From Fasciolopsis buskii (lineage: Eukaryota > Platyhelminthes > Trematoda > Plagiorchiida > Fasciolidae): a stretch of DNA of 64,000 bases. Below, piece by piece: positions 12,120 to 23,995 of the stretch (the stretch's first letter is position 1; every line of letters starts with the position of its first letter). The DNA lies in contig LUCM01001670.1 in assembly GCA_008360955.1 (NCBI GenBank), forward strand, positions 1 through 64,000, read 5' to 3'. The translations under genes and the position numbers were made by a program. Under the pieces are notes generated by a model that did no database searches, was not told the DNA's origin, and saw only the letters and a list, made by a program, of their open reading frames with translations.

Positions 12120-14629
12120 GCGCATTGTTCTGGACGTCGGATTTTCCAAATTGGTGACTTGTCCCGTTAGCATCTTGATGCGTTTTCAGAATTTTACGAC
12201 AAATTCTTTTGAGCAATGAACATGCCAGTCCACTTATTTGGTGGTTACACTCTCGGCCAACTGTTTCTAAGACCCTGTGAAGAATATTATCTGCTTACAA
12301 TACGTTTTTGGCAAGAATGGCCAAAGGGTTTTGCTTGCTTTTGCCGTCGATGTCAATGTTTTACCTGTTTTTAATTACTTTGCTTTTTTGAACCAATTTC
12401 GCCGTCATTCTGTTTGTGAATTGCCGGGTCGACCTGCATTTGGACTACAACAGTATGTGTCTGCGTCAGATTTGAACGATCAGATAATCCACCTCTTTAT
12501 AAATTGTGACCTTGTGGATTCCGAAAAATATGATTTGACAAGGACTATTACGACACATTTCATCAGGCGTTTTTATTCGTGAGAGTAAAATGACCTGATT
12601 CTACCACCAACCATCCTTGCCGTTGGAATGCACTGGATGGCCTTTGCGAGTTTAGAATTCTTAAGTCTGTATGACGCTATTTTAAGCTTGTTCTTGTATA
12701 ACTGATCTCCTGTCCACCAGAAATGTCCTATGCAGTTAAACTAATACGTCTTAGAAAAATTAACTTACAACAATCCCTTTCCACTGGAATTTAGATTAAA
12801 GTTTCTGTGTTCCGTTTTTATGAGGTTGTTATGTCGTTCGCTGTCTCTGAGATAACCAGATGTAGTACTTAGTCGGCGGGATCAACCATAATGAGTGGTT
12901 TTGCAAAACGGCCAGTCAACCGCTAATTTGATACCAGATTATAAATGACCTAACCTTGATAATGCGATTGTGATAGTCCACAGAAGGGACTGAAAAAACG
13001 GTAGCATAAAAGTTGTCCATTGTGCTCAAAACACTAACTAGTATGGGTAAAGAATAGTCATATTTTGATCATAGAATTAAAAACATTTGAAACTGCTCTC
13101 CATCCGACGTGTCATTCAGTCGGCAACTTTCAAAACATGACCGTAAATTTGGCTCAAATTAAAATCGATAACCGTGAAATCCACGGAAAACTGGTTACTG
13201 GATCGTCAATCACGTTTCCCACACACTGCACAATACGATCGAGTAATGAAACGTTATTTCTTCGTGGTCGAAGTTGTGATTTGCGCATTCATGTTCATTA
13301 TTTTTCCAAAGCAATTCTGCAAGTTCGCAAATAAAATACCGATAACACTTCCCATCCCGCATATGGCTAATCAAAACTCAGGCCCAGAGGGAGGAAAAGG
13401 CGTGGAAGATTGGATTGTCGCTGTGTCCCGATTGCTTGGGATATGGAACCAAACTCGGATTCCAGTTCTAACAATACTCTTTGCTGGGATAGTGGCAGAT
13501 GCGAAACTCGTCAGCTCGTCAATTCTTACTGTGTCGATTCATTATTGATCAAGATTGGCGACCAGCTCGAATTGTTTTTGACGACGCCTCTTATCATGTG
13601 CACGACTGAATTCCACTTATCTACTCACTGTCGAACTAGTTGCTTTATTCCGAGTGATTTTCGTATATATAACCGTCTGTCAGTATCATGCATTCAGAAT
13701 TAGTTTGAATAGGTTTTAAAACGACCCTCACCTCAAGTGATTGATTCCTGTGTTAACTGCGATCACTACTACTTGCGATGCGTTTAGCAGGACTACCATG
13801 GAAAGAAAGAAATAATAATGCATTGAGAAATGCCTTGAAAATCTGAATTCTTGGGACTTTTCCCATTAGCGCATATTTTATTTTACATTGCTCCACATTT
13901 TTTCAATATTTTTTCAATGCGGAGAACTAAACAGTCTCGGAGGGAACGCTATTTAGGTAACCTCTATCTAACGACCCTCATTGAATGGAGAGGTGATGTC
14001 CGGTGTTGGACGATCAGTCACTTGGTTCAATGACTATCACATTTAATTTTTTCCCCGTTCAGCCACCCCTGGGAGAATGTACTTGTTCTTCAATGCCCCG
14101 GGGCTTTTGAATGAATATTCGCAAACCAGTACTAACCTTTAACAGACGGGTTGGACATTCCTAGTTTACACCCAGAAAAAGGTCGTTTCATGCCTTTTCC
14201 TTACTCTGAAACTAAATGTTGATGTAACGGGTCTAGACTGTTTGTGTCTAATAGTAGTCAGAATCACGTAAGGTAAACAGTTAGGAAACTTTCAGTCTTA
14301 TAAGTCACATGTTTTCTGAGCTCCCACGTGCACTAGAGGTAAGTTCTGAAATAGTATCAGATCGATCTCCATTGGTCGTCTGTCCATATAGGTATAAAAA
14401 GTCTTGACGTCGGTTGCTCTCTAAGATACTCACGAGCTCGTCCATCCAAATGCCGCGTATAAAAAGATGCACAAATCATCACTAATTGAGCTCACTGGAA
14501 GTTTTCGAAGTGGCCACGAGTATCGAGGGCCAGGGTAATGTGCAGAAAGCAACGAGGGTGAAACCATCACCAATAAACATAATATTCCCAAATGATTAAG
14601 ATTACTGACCAGCCGGGTGCAGGTTTGGC
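12120..14629. other. Unassigned AT-rich DNA
   Basis: Several reading frames of about 90-125 codons (for example 12277-12582, 13174-13548) lack motifs and overlap one another in different frames, as expected by chance. Confidence 0.4.
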
Positions 14630-14632
14630 GAT

Positions 14633-14875
14633 CAGCGAATCCGACTTCTTATCGATTCATTCTCAACAGTACAATACTTTATGGAGAAACTTAGCCAGGT
14701 CATCGCCCTACTGAACGCTACATTCGTAACCGCAAACGAAGCACTGAAGGCAGATATTTGTCTTGAATCAGAAATGGAGGGGGCATCAGCATTATGGCTT
14801 TCCTTGACAGGCATAAGTCATCTGGACCAGACTGACCGTCTCCGTCCTTCTTCAAGAAGGATGACAAAGGGTTAG
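14633..14875 (+). CDS. Candidate exon or short ORF, product unknown
   Basis: A frame open from about 14633 to a TAG at 14873-14875 encodes a helical, acidic peptide (its Met at 14681 starts MEKLSQVIALLNATF, later EALKADICLESEMEGASALW). Composition looks more protein-like than the surrounding frames. A GTGCAG acceptor-like sequence lies just before it, near 14620. I recognise no family, and no flanking exon can be identified, so this may be chance. Confidence 0.2.
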   Translation, partial: QRIRLLIDSFSTVQYFMEKLSQVIALLNATFVTANEALKADICLESEMEGASALWLSLTGISHLDQTDRLRPSSRRMTKG

Positions 14876-14879
14876 CATG

Positions 14880-17800
14880 GGAATTAGAAGAACCATCGGA
14901 ATCGATCTAGGAGAAGTGCCTAGTTAGAAGGAGGTTGCATGCAAACAGCCGAAATGGAGTTTGTTCTTATGAAGGTTGTCCTTTCGCTCCGTTCCTCTTC
15001 AGCTTTGTGAGTGTGATTTTTATGGAAACCATTCTACCCTAATATGACGATAGTGACACTGATATTTACCTAGGTGCTAAGTTGTCTTATTCAGAATGTG
15101 TGGATGGTGTGGAACAGTGGCATAAGACATGAAACAACTTCATGCACTCAAAAGGTCCGCATGCTCACAATTCTGAAACATCTTTGTCCTCAGCGTGACA
15201 TCTACCCATTGATGAGAGAAAACTTTTATGGTGCAGCGGTAAATTCAGTCCTACTATAAGGTTTAGAAACCTCAATTGTAAACAGTAACTGCGTAGATTG
15301 TCCTTGATTGAACACCTTTGTACACTTTTCTTAGAACATGGTGGGAAATTGGGATAGGAAACGCAAACGTTAGGCGAAGGACATCATATCACGGAACTCA
15401 GTCGATTGAATCGCACTTAATTCCCGTGATTTCGGTTATTTCGGCGGAACTGCCATTTTATGCTTTCATTTTGATTTTGCTAGATTCTGTAAGGTAACTA
15501 CCGAAATTGAAATATCTGAGCGTAAGATTCATAGTTGTAAAAATTTAGCTGAATCAACCTATCTGTATCGCTGACAGCGCGTAAGACTGTTGATCACAGT
15601 TACAGCATTATGATCACTGGTCGATTACATACAAACGACAACAACTGGTGTCAAAGTGGCCTGGGAACGTTAACGGAAAACAACAGCAAAGAGTAAATCG
15701 GATGACATTTATATCACGATATATGGTAAAAATTGGATGACCTTAGCACCAACAGTGGACTCAAGTAGCAAACTGTAGTCGCATCTTTCTTAGAGAAACA
15801 GTTGTTCGTAGCAAAATAGTAATGGAATTTACTTTGAGTAGATGGTAAACTCTTTGAATTTGAACCCGATTCTGGAGCTGGGAGGAGAGACAGAACCAGA
15901 GGTATTACATGACGGTGAGAACAGACTAATGTCAAAAGACATATAGAACACAGAACTAAATATTGTTTTGATAAAGCCCACTGACTGGAAAGTGGTTAGT
16001 TAATCGTTGCGGTTTAAAGTAGTATAACCCTGATTCTGGCTATCTGGATGCGTGCGGTTCGAGACAATAAAATGTGTGGCTGACTGTTCTCTTGGAATCG
16101 ACGGCTGTTTATTTTTCCTCCAGTTATTTTGGCATTACTATTTTTGTATGAGTTGGTTGATGTGTGATAACACCAAATATTATACCTTTTTCCATTGTTC
16201 GAGTTTTGTTGTTTGGTAGTATCCCGTGGAATATTTGGGTGCAGCGCTAAAAAGTGCGTTCACGCAACGTATTCGTTGGCCAGTTGAAAGTAGTGACCTA
16301 CATTGCAAGCGGCACTGGAGAACTCGTGTCACAAGTTACAAAATTTTACCTCCATGCTGCCTCGCAACTTCATGTTTCTGATGGAAAGTGATTACATTAG
16401 TTTACTGGGCACTGGTTACAAGCCATGACTAATTCGTGCTACGGACGTCGAGTTAACTTCCTTGTTTTTTGTCACAAGCCTTGAAGTATTCATTTTTCGT
16501 TAGCTTGGCCTCTTAACAAACTAGAAGTTGGACAGCTGTTCACTTGTCCAGTAGCTGTCTTTGATTCGCCACCACTTGTGCTCTTCACAATATCATTTTA
16601 TGCCCCAGCTACGCCTCTCGATGAGTACCGCGACAATAGCAGATTGGCTAGTAGATTTCAAGGATGTCTGGAGTTATGAGATAGACAAGGTCACTTTCGA
16701 TCATTCCCGGTAAACGCCACATTCCAGAACTCCATTCAGACTATCAATTTCTCGCAAAACCAAAATCACCGACAAGGATGTTATCTAGCGTGTGCAAGAA
16801 ATATCCCACTTTCATGAAAATTTTTGTCGTCTTTTGGAGATGAGATAATGCACGGTATATGTGCACTTGTTAACTGGTTTTATGATTGCTGGCTTTTGAA
16901 TTCCGCAAGTTCGCACCACGTCCTACATCAGGGTTCTAGATGATCTGTGAAAATGATGAAGCGAAATTTACTGATAATTCAAATCAGATTCATGTCTTTC
17001 TCATGGGTTAGAACGATAAAAATGCCGAGATTACTGGAAGCTCTTCAGGAGGAAAACAAAGAGTAAACAGGTCGAATGTGCTGTGAAATTGTTTGCAAGT
17101 CCCCAAACAACTTTGTCTATAATTCATCATCAGAAGTGAGCTGATCATATAAAATTACGGAAGTACCTACTTAGAAGTCCTTGCATTACCGTAGATCAAG
17201 CATAGTAACAAGTCAGTAGACAGAAAACTACCGTCTTTTATCAAAGTGACTGGCTGATCTGTAACTGGAAACTCTCACTGTTTGTTGCGACAGACGACTA
17301 GGCCAGACGACAACCACTCTGATGTTAATATCAAACGAAAGACCCAGAAATGTGTTTTATGCCTATGCTTTTCATTATTAAATTGAGCAACGACACCGCA
17401 AGACAAATTATTCCACTTTCTGCAGTAAATGTCCGCGAACCCATTAATCATAATTTCGAATCTGTATTCATATTTTCTCGGCGGAACAAAAAAAAACAAA
17501 CTTATTCCCGTCATTTGGAGAAGGGACTGTTGGTTTTTTAGTTTAAGTCGAAGAGTTGGTGATGAGTTTTGTAAGTTTTCCAAAGTAACTGTCGGATACA
17601 TATTGATATCAAGGCCAGTGCACGGTAGCATATACTGCGCAATTTGGTTTCACATATCAAAATATGCGTTCACAAAGAGAATGAATCTCGAATATCCACG
17701 AAGAATGTTAGAGAGAAGTCGATTCTGATGGGACTCAATCAGTTATGTGAGTGGTGATCAAGTGCTATTCGCACTAGATTTTTACTATCAGATGTAATTG

Positions 17801-19548
17801 CAAATCCCAGCCATAAGAAGTTGACCATTCACAACGAAACCTCTGATTTTATTGCTGTTTACGAACGAAACGTGGGATCATATGGATCACTCTGAAAACG
17901 GGGAGATTGTGATTGCATCTGCAATTAGAGATAAGATTAGCCAAAATTTTTAACTTTCTTGAACCTGTTGAACTAATAAATAATGTTTAACTAATTGAAT
18001 GAATTTTTATTGAAGTTTATTCATAGAGAACTAAGAGCAACAACACATGTGCGAAGTCCTGGAATGCTGTCAGATAACTCTACACCACAAGCTCAAAATG
18101 GACATTCCAGAATGCTTTGACTTAGTCAAACTGCACTGCTGATTGGGTGATTGAGCTGCTGTTGCGTTCTCGTCTGACGGGCGGGCAGATTGCCTCTGCC
18201 AAAATCATTAGCTTACCTCAAAATGAACACACGAACGTTTGGCTGACCAGCCGAGTCTTCACAAGTGTCATATTTATCTGGCTGAGACTATCTGCTTCAA
18301 GGAAAATCTGGAGGCTACTAGACAAAACCTTCGTTAAGTATTTTTCTCGCCCAAATCATCTCGTTTGCGATTCATCGCAGTTATGTTGAGCCATTGTCTT
18401 TGATTTGCTGGAATGAAATAAACGATCGCATTGCGCGCTGCACGATAAACTGACTCGATCATTTTACCAAGATCCAATCATGTTTCTAATTCTTTGAGAT
18501 TTTGTTGCATTTTCTTTTCAGTTTAGGCCAAATCAACTATTTAAGCCAATCGGATACATATATTTGTCCACGTTTGGCACTCTGAACGCCATGAACATAC
18601 TAATTAGTATGCAGGATGCTTCTAAGCTAACTGATGCTGTCTTTTTTGTTGAGTGATTTCCTCAAGTTATCTACTCCAGAACCAAAACTGTTTCTTCACC
18701 CCGGAATAATAGGGATATTGGTGACCGAGAAGCATCTGACGCCGGTTGCGACTGAGAAGGATGTGCCTTCTTGGATGTGAAATAGTCTGTGATTGATATG
18801 CGTAAAAGCGAATTCCGTCAAAATATTAACTTCATGTTTTAGTAAATTTATCAAAAGAAATATCGCCTTTATGCCATCAAAATGAATGTTTGATAGTGGG
18901 GACAATGCAATCCTCCGAAACCCTGACCATTCTGCGCACTCCTGTTCGGTAATTGGCAGAATCCGCTCGGCACATAGCAGACTCGAATTGTCACACCATT
19001 TCGTTCAGACTTAACGCGGATAAAAATTGTAATTTTGCTGCATTTTAAAATATCACAATTGGTGAACGTCATTCAATTTTCTCTGCTACCACCCTCGATG
19101 TCCAATGAAATACCAGGGCGAAGAAATTTCGAGGCGCGTTAGTAAAAATTTTGACCAATACACTGTTCCGGATATATAACTGCACCAAAGGAACGATGTA
19201 CAAAAGGGGGCGCAAACATGATTGAGTAACTAGTTACACTCGACAGCCAAAGCCGTCGCTGTAGAAAAGCCAGTAATTATCTATTATTCATTAATATCTG
19301 GCTGGCCGTTCTAGGCATACACCAGTAACCTTTGGCCTAGCAGACACTGTAACGAAAAATCAGGGTTGCGCTGGCAGAACAATAAGATATCATATGAGTA
19401 TAACAGGGTGCATTCGAAATAAGATGGATTACATAAAAATATACAATGGCATCACATGTGAATGAAACGTTAATTGAGGATGAAATGGAAAATGCAAGGA
19501 GGAGTCATCCAATATTGGCCAAATAATGCAGAAATGATCAAGTGCTTT
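14880..19548. other. Unassigned AT-rich DNA
   Basis: No gene, RNA or repeat that I can support. The frames at 17275-17728 on both strands overlap and lack motifs. Confidence 0.4.
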
Positions 19549-19661
19549 TTATCTGTTGGCGATTGACTGATTGGGTGCAACAGATTGCATTGCTCGGAAG
19601 GAAATTCGTGCCAGAATGCTTCCCAGCCATCTCATAGGAATGCTTATGAATCCCTGGAATA

Positions 19662-20135
19662 TCAGGAATGGGCAGGTAAAATCGTCAGCGGAACCGGAGT
19701 GTGTCTGAGTACGTACGTATCCAACAGCGATCGCCGGTTTTCCGGACTCATAGACAAAACCAGATCGGCTTTGTGAGATTGAATTAGCCGTACTAATTTG
19801 GCGCTCGGTTGCGAGTCCACATACACAAATCCACATGCCGAAATCCCTAGGGAGATCGCACGTCGGACATAATCTCCGCATAGTGACTTCGCAAACACCA
19901 ACGATTCACGGTCAATTTGGATCTGTGTACCAATTAGTGCAGGTGTATTTGGGATATGCAATCCCATTAACGAGTTGATCGATTTCGGTTTGATAATGTG
20001 AACGAATATGACCAGATCGTTCGGTTCTTTGATCAGTTTCAAATACGATTCGATCGATTCCGAACATTGCCGTGTTTGATCTATCGGGATGAGGACACGA
20101 CGAGTTGGTTTGAGTGGAATCTTTTCACTGAACAT
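19662..20135 (-). CDS. Universal stress protein family protein (divergent, 157 residues)
   Basis: An intact single-exon gene with one USP domain filling the whole protein, the usual length for this family. Strand 1 is RRVLIPIDQT (12-21), keeping the Asp (D19) that normally follows strand 1. Strand 2 is LVIFVHIIKP (41-50), a middle strand is CGFVYVDSQP, and the C-terminal strand is VPLTILP (148-154). The loop after DLVLSMSP (124-131) lacks the G-x2-G-x9-G-S/T nucleotide-binding pattern and is shorter than usual, so ATP binding is doubtful. It is a paralogue, not a copy, of the genes at 23456 and 41380. No signal peptide or membrane segment is visible; a cytosolic stress or signalling role is inferred from the family. 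The start is the first in-frame ATG, about 95 bp below a TATA box. Confidence 0.88.
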   Translation of the reverse strand: MFSEKIPLKPTRRVLIPIDQTRQCSESIESYLKLIKEPNDLVIFVHIIKPKSINSLMGLHIPNTPALIGTQIQIDRESLVFAKSLCGDYVRRAISLGISACGFVYVDSQPSAKLVRLIQSHKADLVLSMSPENRRSLLDTYVLRHTPVPLTILPAHS

Positions 20136-20230
20136 CAGTTGGTAATTGTTAGCTTTGATTCTTGGCGAAATATTAGCAAGTATCTACTGTGCTGATCAAG
20201 TTAGAATGAGTTCCGAGCACTGCGATCGCA

Positions 20231-20238
20231 TATTTATA
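20231..20238 (-). promoter_or_regulatory. TATA box of the USP gene ending at 20135
   Basis: The minus strand reads TATAAATA here, within CGTATAAATATGCG. It lies about 95 bp before the ATG, which would leave a 5' leader of roughly 65-70 nt. Position and match to the consensus support it; no start-site data exist. Confidence 0.6.
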
Positions 20239-20239
20239 C

Positions 20240-23200
20240 GTCTTTCTGGACTTAACGCAAATCGTATGACCTTGGTCCTATCACTCCCGAAGTAACCATA
20301 ACTTGCATGGGTGCTTTCTCAGTACACAGGCATTTCTTGGGTTCGCGTGATTCACCTTGATATGCAGGTGCATTTCTGTCTGTCTAATTCTACTCACTTT
20401 CGCCTGGACTGGACTGGCGGTCGCTCACTCATCTCAATTTTGATCATCCGCACAACACACGACCAAAACACGTGCTCCTAATTGTCATTTTAACAGACCA
20501 ACCGGTTTAGCCGCCCCCCACAGTCTGTCAGTATTACTTTCTACCGATTTCGGTACATGAGATTCCATTTTGTTAATCTTAAAATCACGCGTGTGGTTTG
20601 CCACAATCGAATGATCTCCAGGCAGCATGCTTCCAAAACTGCGTGATCGGACTATTAAAGCATACCATTATTTTAGCCATCAAAACCGATTTATGTCCAC
20701 TTATTTTAAATCGAATAAATTTCCGTCAACTTGATTAGTCATCTTGGTTTCTCATCGTTACCGAGTTGCTCAAAGTCTGAAACAAGATTTTGCTGATTTT
20801 GTCTAGGCGGATCTTGAATTTTACCATTATCATTCGGATATCTGCTGGCTAATTTTACAATAACAAGGAACCATCCGTTTGTTTTTGTTTCGAATCTTCA
20901 TTCTTTGTAAAGAGATAAATGTTCCGAAAGGGGTTTTCAAAGTACCTTATTCTACTGGTTGTGTTTATCAGCGCATCTACATTTTACTGGATAATTGAAC
21001 TGACTAACTTTCTCACATGTGATCAAACCGAGAATGATGTTAATTGGTGACTGTCACTCAGAATTCTATTTGCTTGAAACAGCCGACACCCCACTGGTTT
21101 CTCAACTATGTCAATGCTGGCTTGCCAAAGCCAGAACGCAATCCCCGTAAAATAAACGCAGCCATCTACATGTGTTGATGTGAAACCACGCTGTGAAATT
21201 TCTTCAAACATAGTGCATAATCACGATCTCAATTGAGAATTTACTTTTAGGTGAAACAAAAAATGAGAGAAGTAAATCAAAGAAATTTGTGATGAAATTA
21301 AAAGATCGAAACCACGTACTTCAAACAATCGGGTATCACTAAGTCTTTATAGTGAATTCTTACTTTCCTAACTGAGGCGGATCAAGTTCTTTAATAGTAG
21401 ACTATAAGAAATGAATCCGGAATGCAAATGTTTTGCTTAAACTTAAGGTGCATGAGCACGAAATTGCAAAGGATTGTGACTTAGCGAGGCCTCCGGGAAA
21501 TACCTGAAAGGCAAAGTTTCTCGAATCTGACAACCAATGATAAAATTCTGTTCATGAATGCGAAGCATCTGGTACTATATACACTACTGATGATGACTTG
21601 GAAAAAGAACGGAGATTAATGGATTTGAAAGGGTCCATTTCTGATACAATTTCTAATCACATTGAACATTATCACGTATAAGCAACTGGCAAGAGTTTTC
21701 GGCGTTCCAGGACCTACCGCAGTTTAATAGTCAGACTTCGCAATTTCTGAGCCTCCAGCCAACTTTGAAGAAGCATTCGGCCGTTTTAAATGGGTTAATA
21801 GCCTAGTGATTAGCGAAACACGAGTAGCTTTGTGTTGTTAGACTAACCGGATACTTTCCTGGTATATCTGAATTCTAGAAAACCATGTGTTAAAATGTTT
21901 TCAATGAACGTGACGCTACTTAAGGATTTCGTCAGACTGGAAACCCAACCTATTCATGTGTGAATAAGAAAACATCATAGCCTGTGGCTAACGCTCTTAG
22001 ACGTCTTGGTATTGTGAAATGTTTTCGTATCTTGTTTTAGGAGGAGGACTAGCATTCATGTGAAGTCGAGGTCACGCTGCATGGCTCGCCTGGTCGCAGC
22101 AATTGGCGTTCGATTATGGATGGCTTTTCATCATTCCGTTAAACTAAAGATGACTGACTGAAACAAATTTAGACGGCAAACCCATTTGCACAGAATTTTG
22201 CATAGTTTACCGGGCGGATTTTATCTTTGATCACGCTCATTTAGTCATCGATTGATCCAATTTCTTACACCAGAATGCCAGTTTCTAAAGTACACCGAAA
22301 CAAATTTTACTCGAGAAAATTTCATAAGACTCAAAATGACCGAGTGTGAGCTGATGTGGATATCCTTTGTCATAAAACACCATGGGTGGTAGATCAGATG
22401 CCTGACAAAAAATGCTGTTTGCGAATCAGATAAATTTTTTACTTCTTTTATGCAGTAGTCCGTACAATCCCCATTAAGTCACGCTGGTGGTCATTACCTG
22501 GGCAAGGTAACACATCAAAACACTGGAAAACTTTATTGATCGGTTTTAAAAGGGCGGAAATCTAATCCGCACAACTTGTCGACAGACGCACAAAACATAT
22601 GCATGCTCACTTTCCCAGAAGTTATTAAAGGGAAAGTTTACTACTTACGCATAGGTTCAACTGACAAGAATACATCTGACAATGTTTTGTCAGCTTTTTC
22701 CATAAAGCAGCAAGGAAAATCCACGTATTACAGTGTCATTCAAAAGGCGAAAGCATATAGTAGCAGAATCCAACTACAGAATACAGGGTAAAATGTAGCG
22801 TGAAAAACAATTCTGCTGATCATATTTTTGCGACGTATTTGGAAAAACGTAGGCGGGACTGAAATAGCATACTCATCATTCATCTCTGTGCACATCTTGC
22901 AGAGGTAAACAGCTATGAAACTATGCCCGTACGTTCCCATAGTTAAATGCTATCATATCAATCTGGTGAAATTCAGCATTCCTTCTCCACTTGTAGGTTA
23001 CACAAAATGTCACCAACCCTTATCGTCTCGTGGAAGTTGAAAAATATTTTCTCGGGTGGTAATTTCACACCAACAAACCAATTGATCATGAAAATCTGAT
23101 TATGAGAGTAGTCACTCAGAATGACGTTCATTTGGTTATCGGATAGGGATTTGTTTGCAATCTAAAAGGTGCCTTCATTTGTCCACCTTTTGCCGAGATG

Positions 23201-23396
23201 GTCATAATGTCATATTCAAGTGCAAACTGACTGTGCGGAGGTGTGTGCTCAGCCGTGTAGACGAATAAAGGCCGGTAATTTACTAAGGAATTTGTGAAAT
23301 GGCGCACAGAAAACCGTGGTCGTCAGCAAAGAACAAGTGACACACAAAAAGCAGCACACAAATAACAAAGTCACACGAAAACGAGGGCAAGGGCAT
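20240..23396. other. Intergenic DNA between two USP genes
   Basis: The two USP genes at 19.66-20.14 kb (minus) and 23.46 kb (plus) point away from each other across this 3.2-kb stretch. I see no gene or repeat in it. Confidence 0.45.
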
Positions 23397-23982
23397 TGAA
23401 GAAAATGGTATAAATTAGACTGTTCATAGTCATCGAATAAAATACGAAATCAAATATGATTCAAATGGGTCACGACAATACAAATACTCGACAGAGGATG
23501 AGTGGAATTCAAAATCCAAATACCGTCATCATACCTATCGGTCACACGGTCCCGTCACTCTTCCTCCTTCAACAGTTCTATCAACTGAACAAACCAGATG
23601 AAATTCGCATCATATTCGTCCACATTGTTCAGCCGAGAACAACCAATTTCTCATTGGATATGTGCATGCCAGTCGAGTCATCCATTGTAACTACCAACAT
23701 TCCCATGGATAAACAGCAGTTGGCCGATAAGAGACGTCTCTGCTTGATCTATGTTCATCATGCACGAATACATGGATTCAAGGCAAAATCTGTCATTTAT
23801 GTGGACTCACATCCGGAATCTGCTTTGGTCCAAGCAACCAAACAGTTTGGTGGTGATTTATTGCTACTCTGGGCCCCGGAACATTTGTCCCATTGTGATC
23901 GCGTGGGACGAGATTTGTACAAGTACATGATCAAACACTCGTCTATTCCGGTCACCATATTACCAACAACATGGCAGAATTT
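23397..23982 (+). repeat. Duplicated unit (586 bp), copy 1: core promoter plus USP coding sequence
   Basis: Matches the reverse complement of 41393-41978 with five substitutions and no gaps. It starts 12 bp before the TATA box and ends four codons before the stop, beyond which the copies are unrelated. It includes the promoter, so it is a DNA-level duplication rather than a processed retrocopy; no poly-A tail or target duplication is visible. Confidence 0.97.
23409..23416 (+). promoter_or_regulatory. TATA box of the USP gene at 23456
   Basis: TATAAATT lies 40 bp before the ATG, which predicts a very short 5' leader of about 10-20 nt. The same box is kept in the inverted copy. Confidence 0.65.
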
Positions 23983-23995
23983 GTTTCCATTTTGA
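23456..23995 (+). CDS. Universal stress protein family protein, copy 1 (179 residues)
   Basis: An intact single-exon USP-domain gene. After a polar 20-residue leader, strand 1 is TVIIPIGHT (23-31) with Gly29 where USPs normally have Asp. Strand 2 is IRIIFVHIVQP (50-60). The region 111-118 reads KSVIYVDS, followed by ATKQFGGDLLLLWAPEH (127-143) and the C-terminal strand IPVTILP (164-170). In the loop 139-152 only Gly151 survives of the G-x2-G-x9-G-S/T ATP motif, so this is probably a non-ATP-binding USP. No signal peptide or membrane segment is seen. The start is the first in-frame ATG after the TATA box. Its partner at 41380 is 99% identical in inverted orientation. The biological role is inferred from the family (stress response) only. 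Confidence 0.93.
   Translation: MIQMGHDNTNTRQRMSGIQNPNTVIIPIGHTVPSLFLLQQFYQLNKPDEIRIIFVHIVQPRTTNFSLDMCMPVESSIVTTNIPMDKQQLADKRRLCLIYVHHARIHGFKAKSVIYVDSHPESALVQATKQFGGDLLLLWAPEHLSHCDRVGRDLYKYMIKHSSIPVTILPTTWQNLFPF

Noticed and set aside
16020..16075. Possible tRNA-like sequence with GGTTCGAGAC
   Set aside because: The candidate box A is only about 36 bp away and the arms do not pair.
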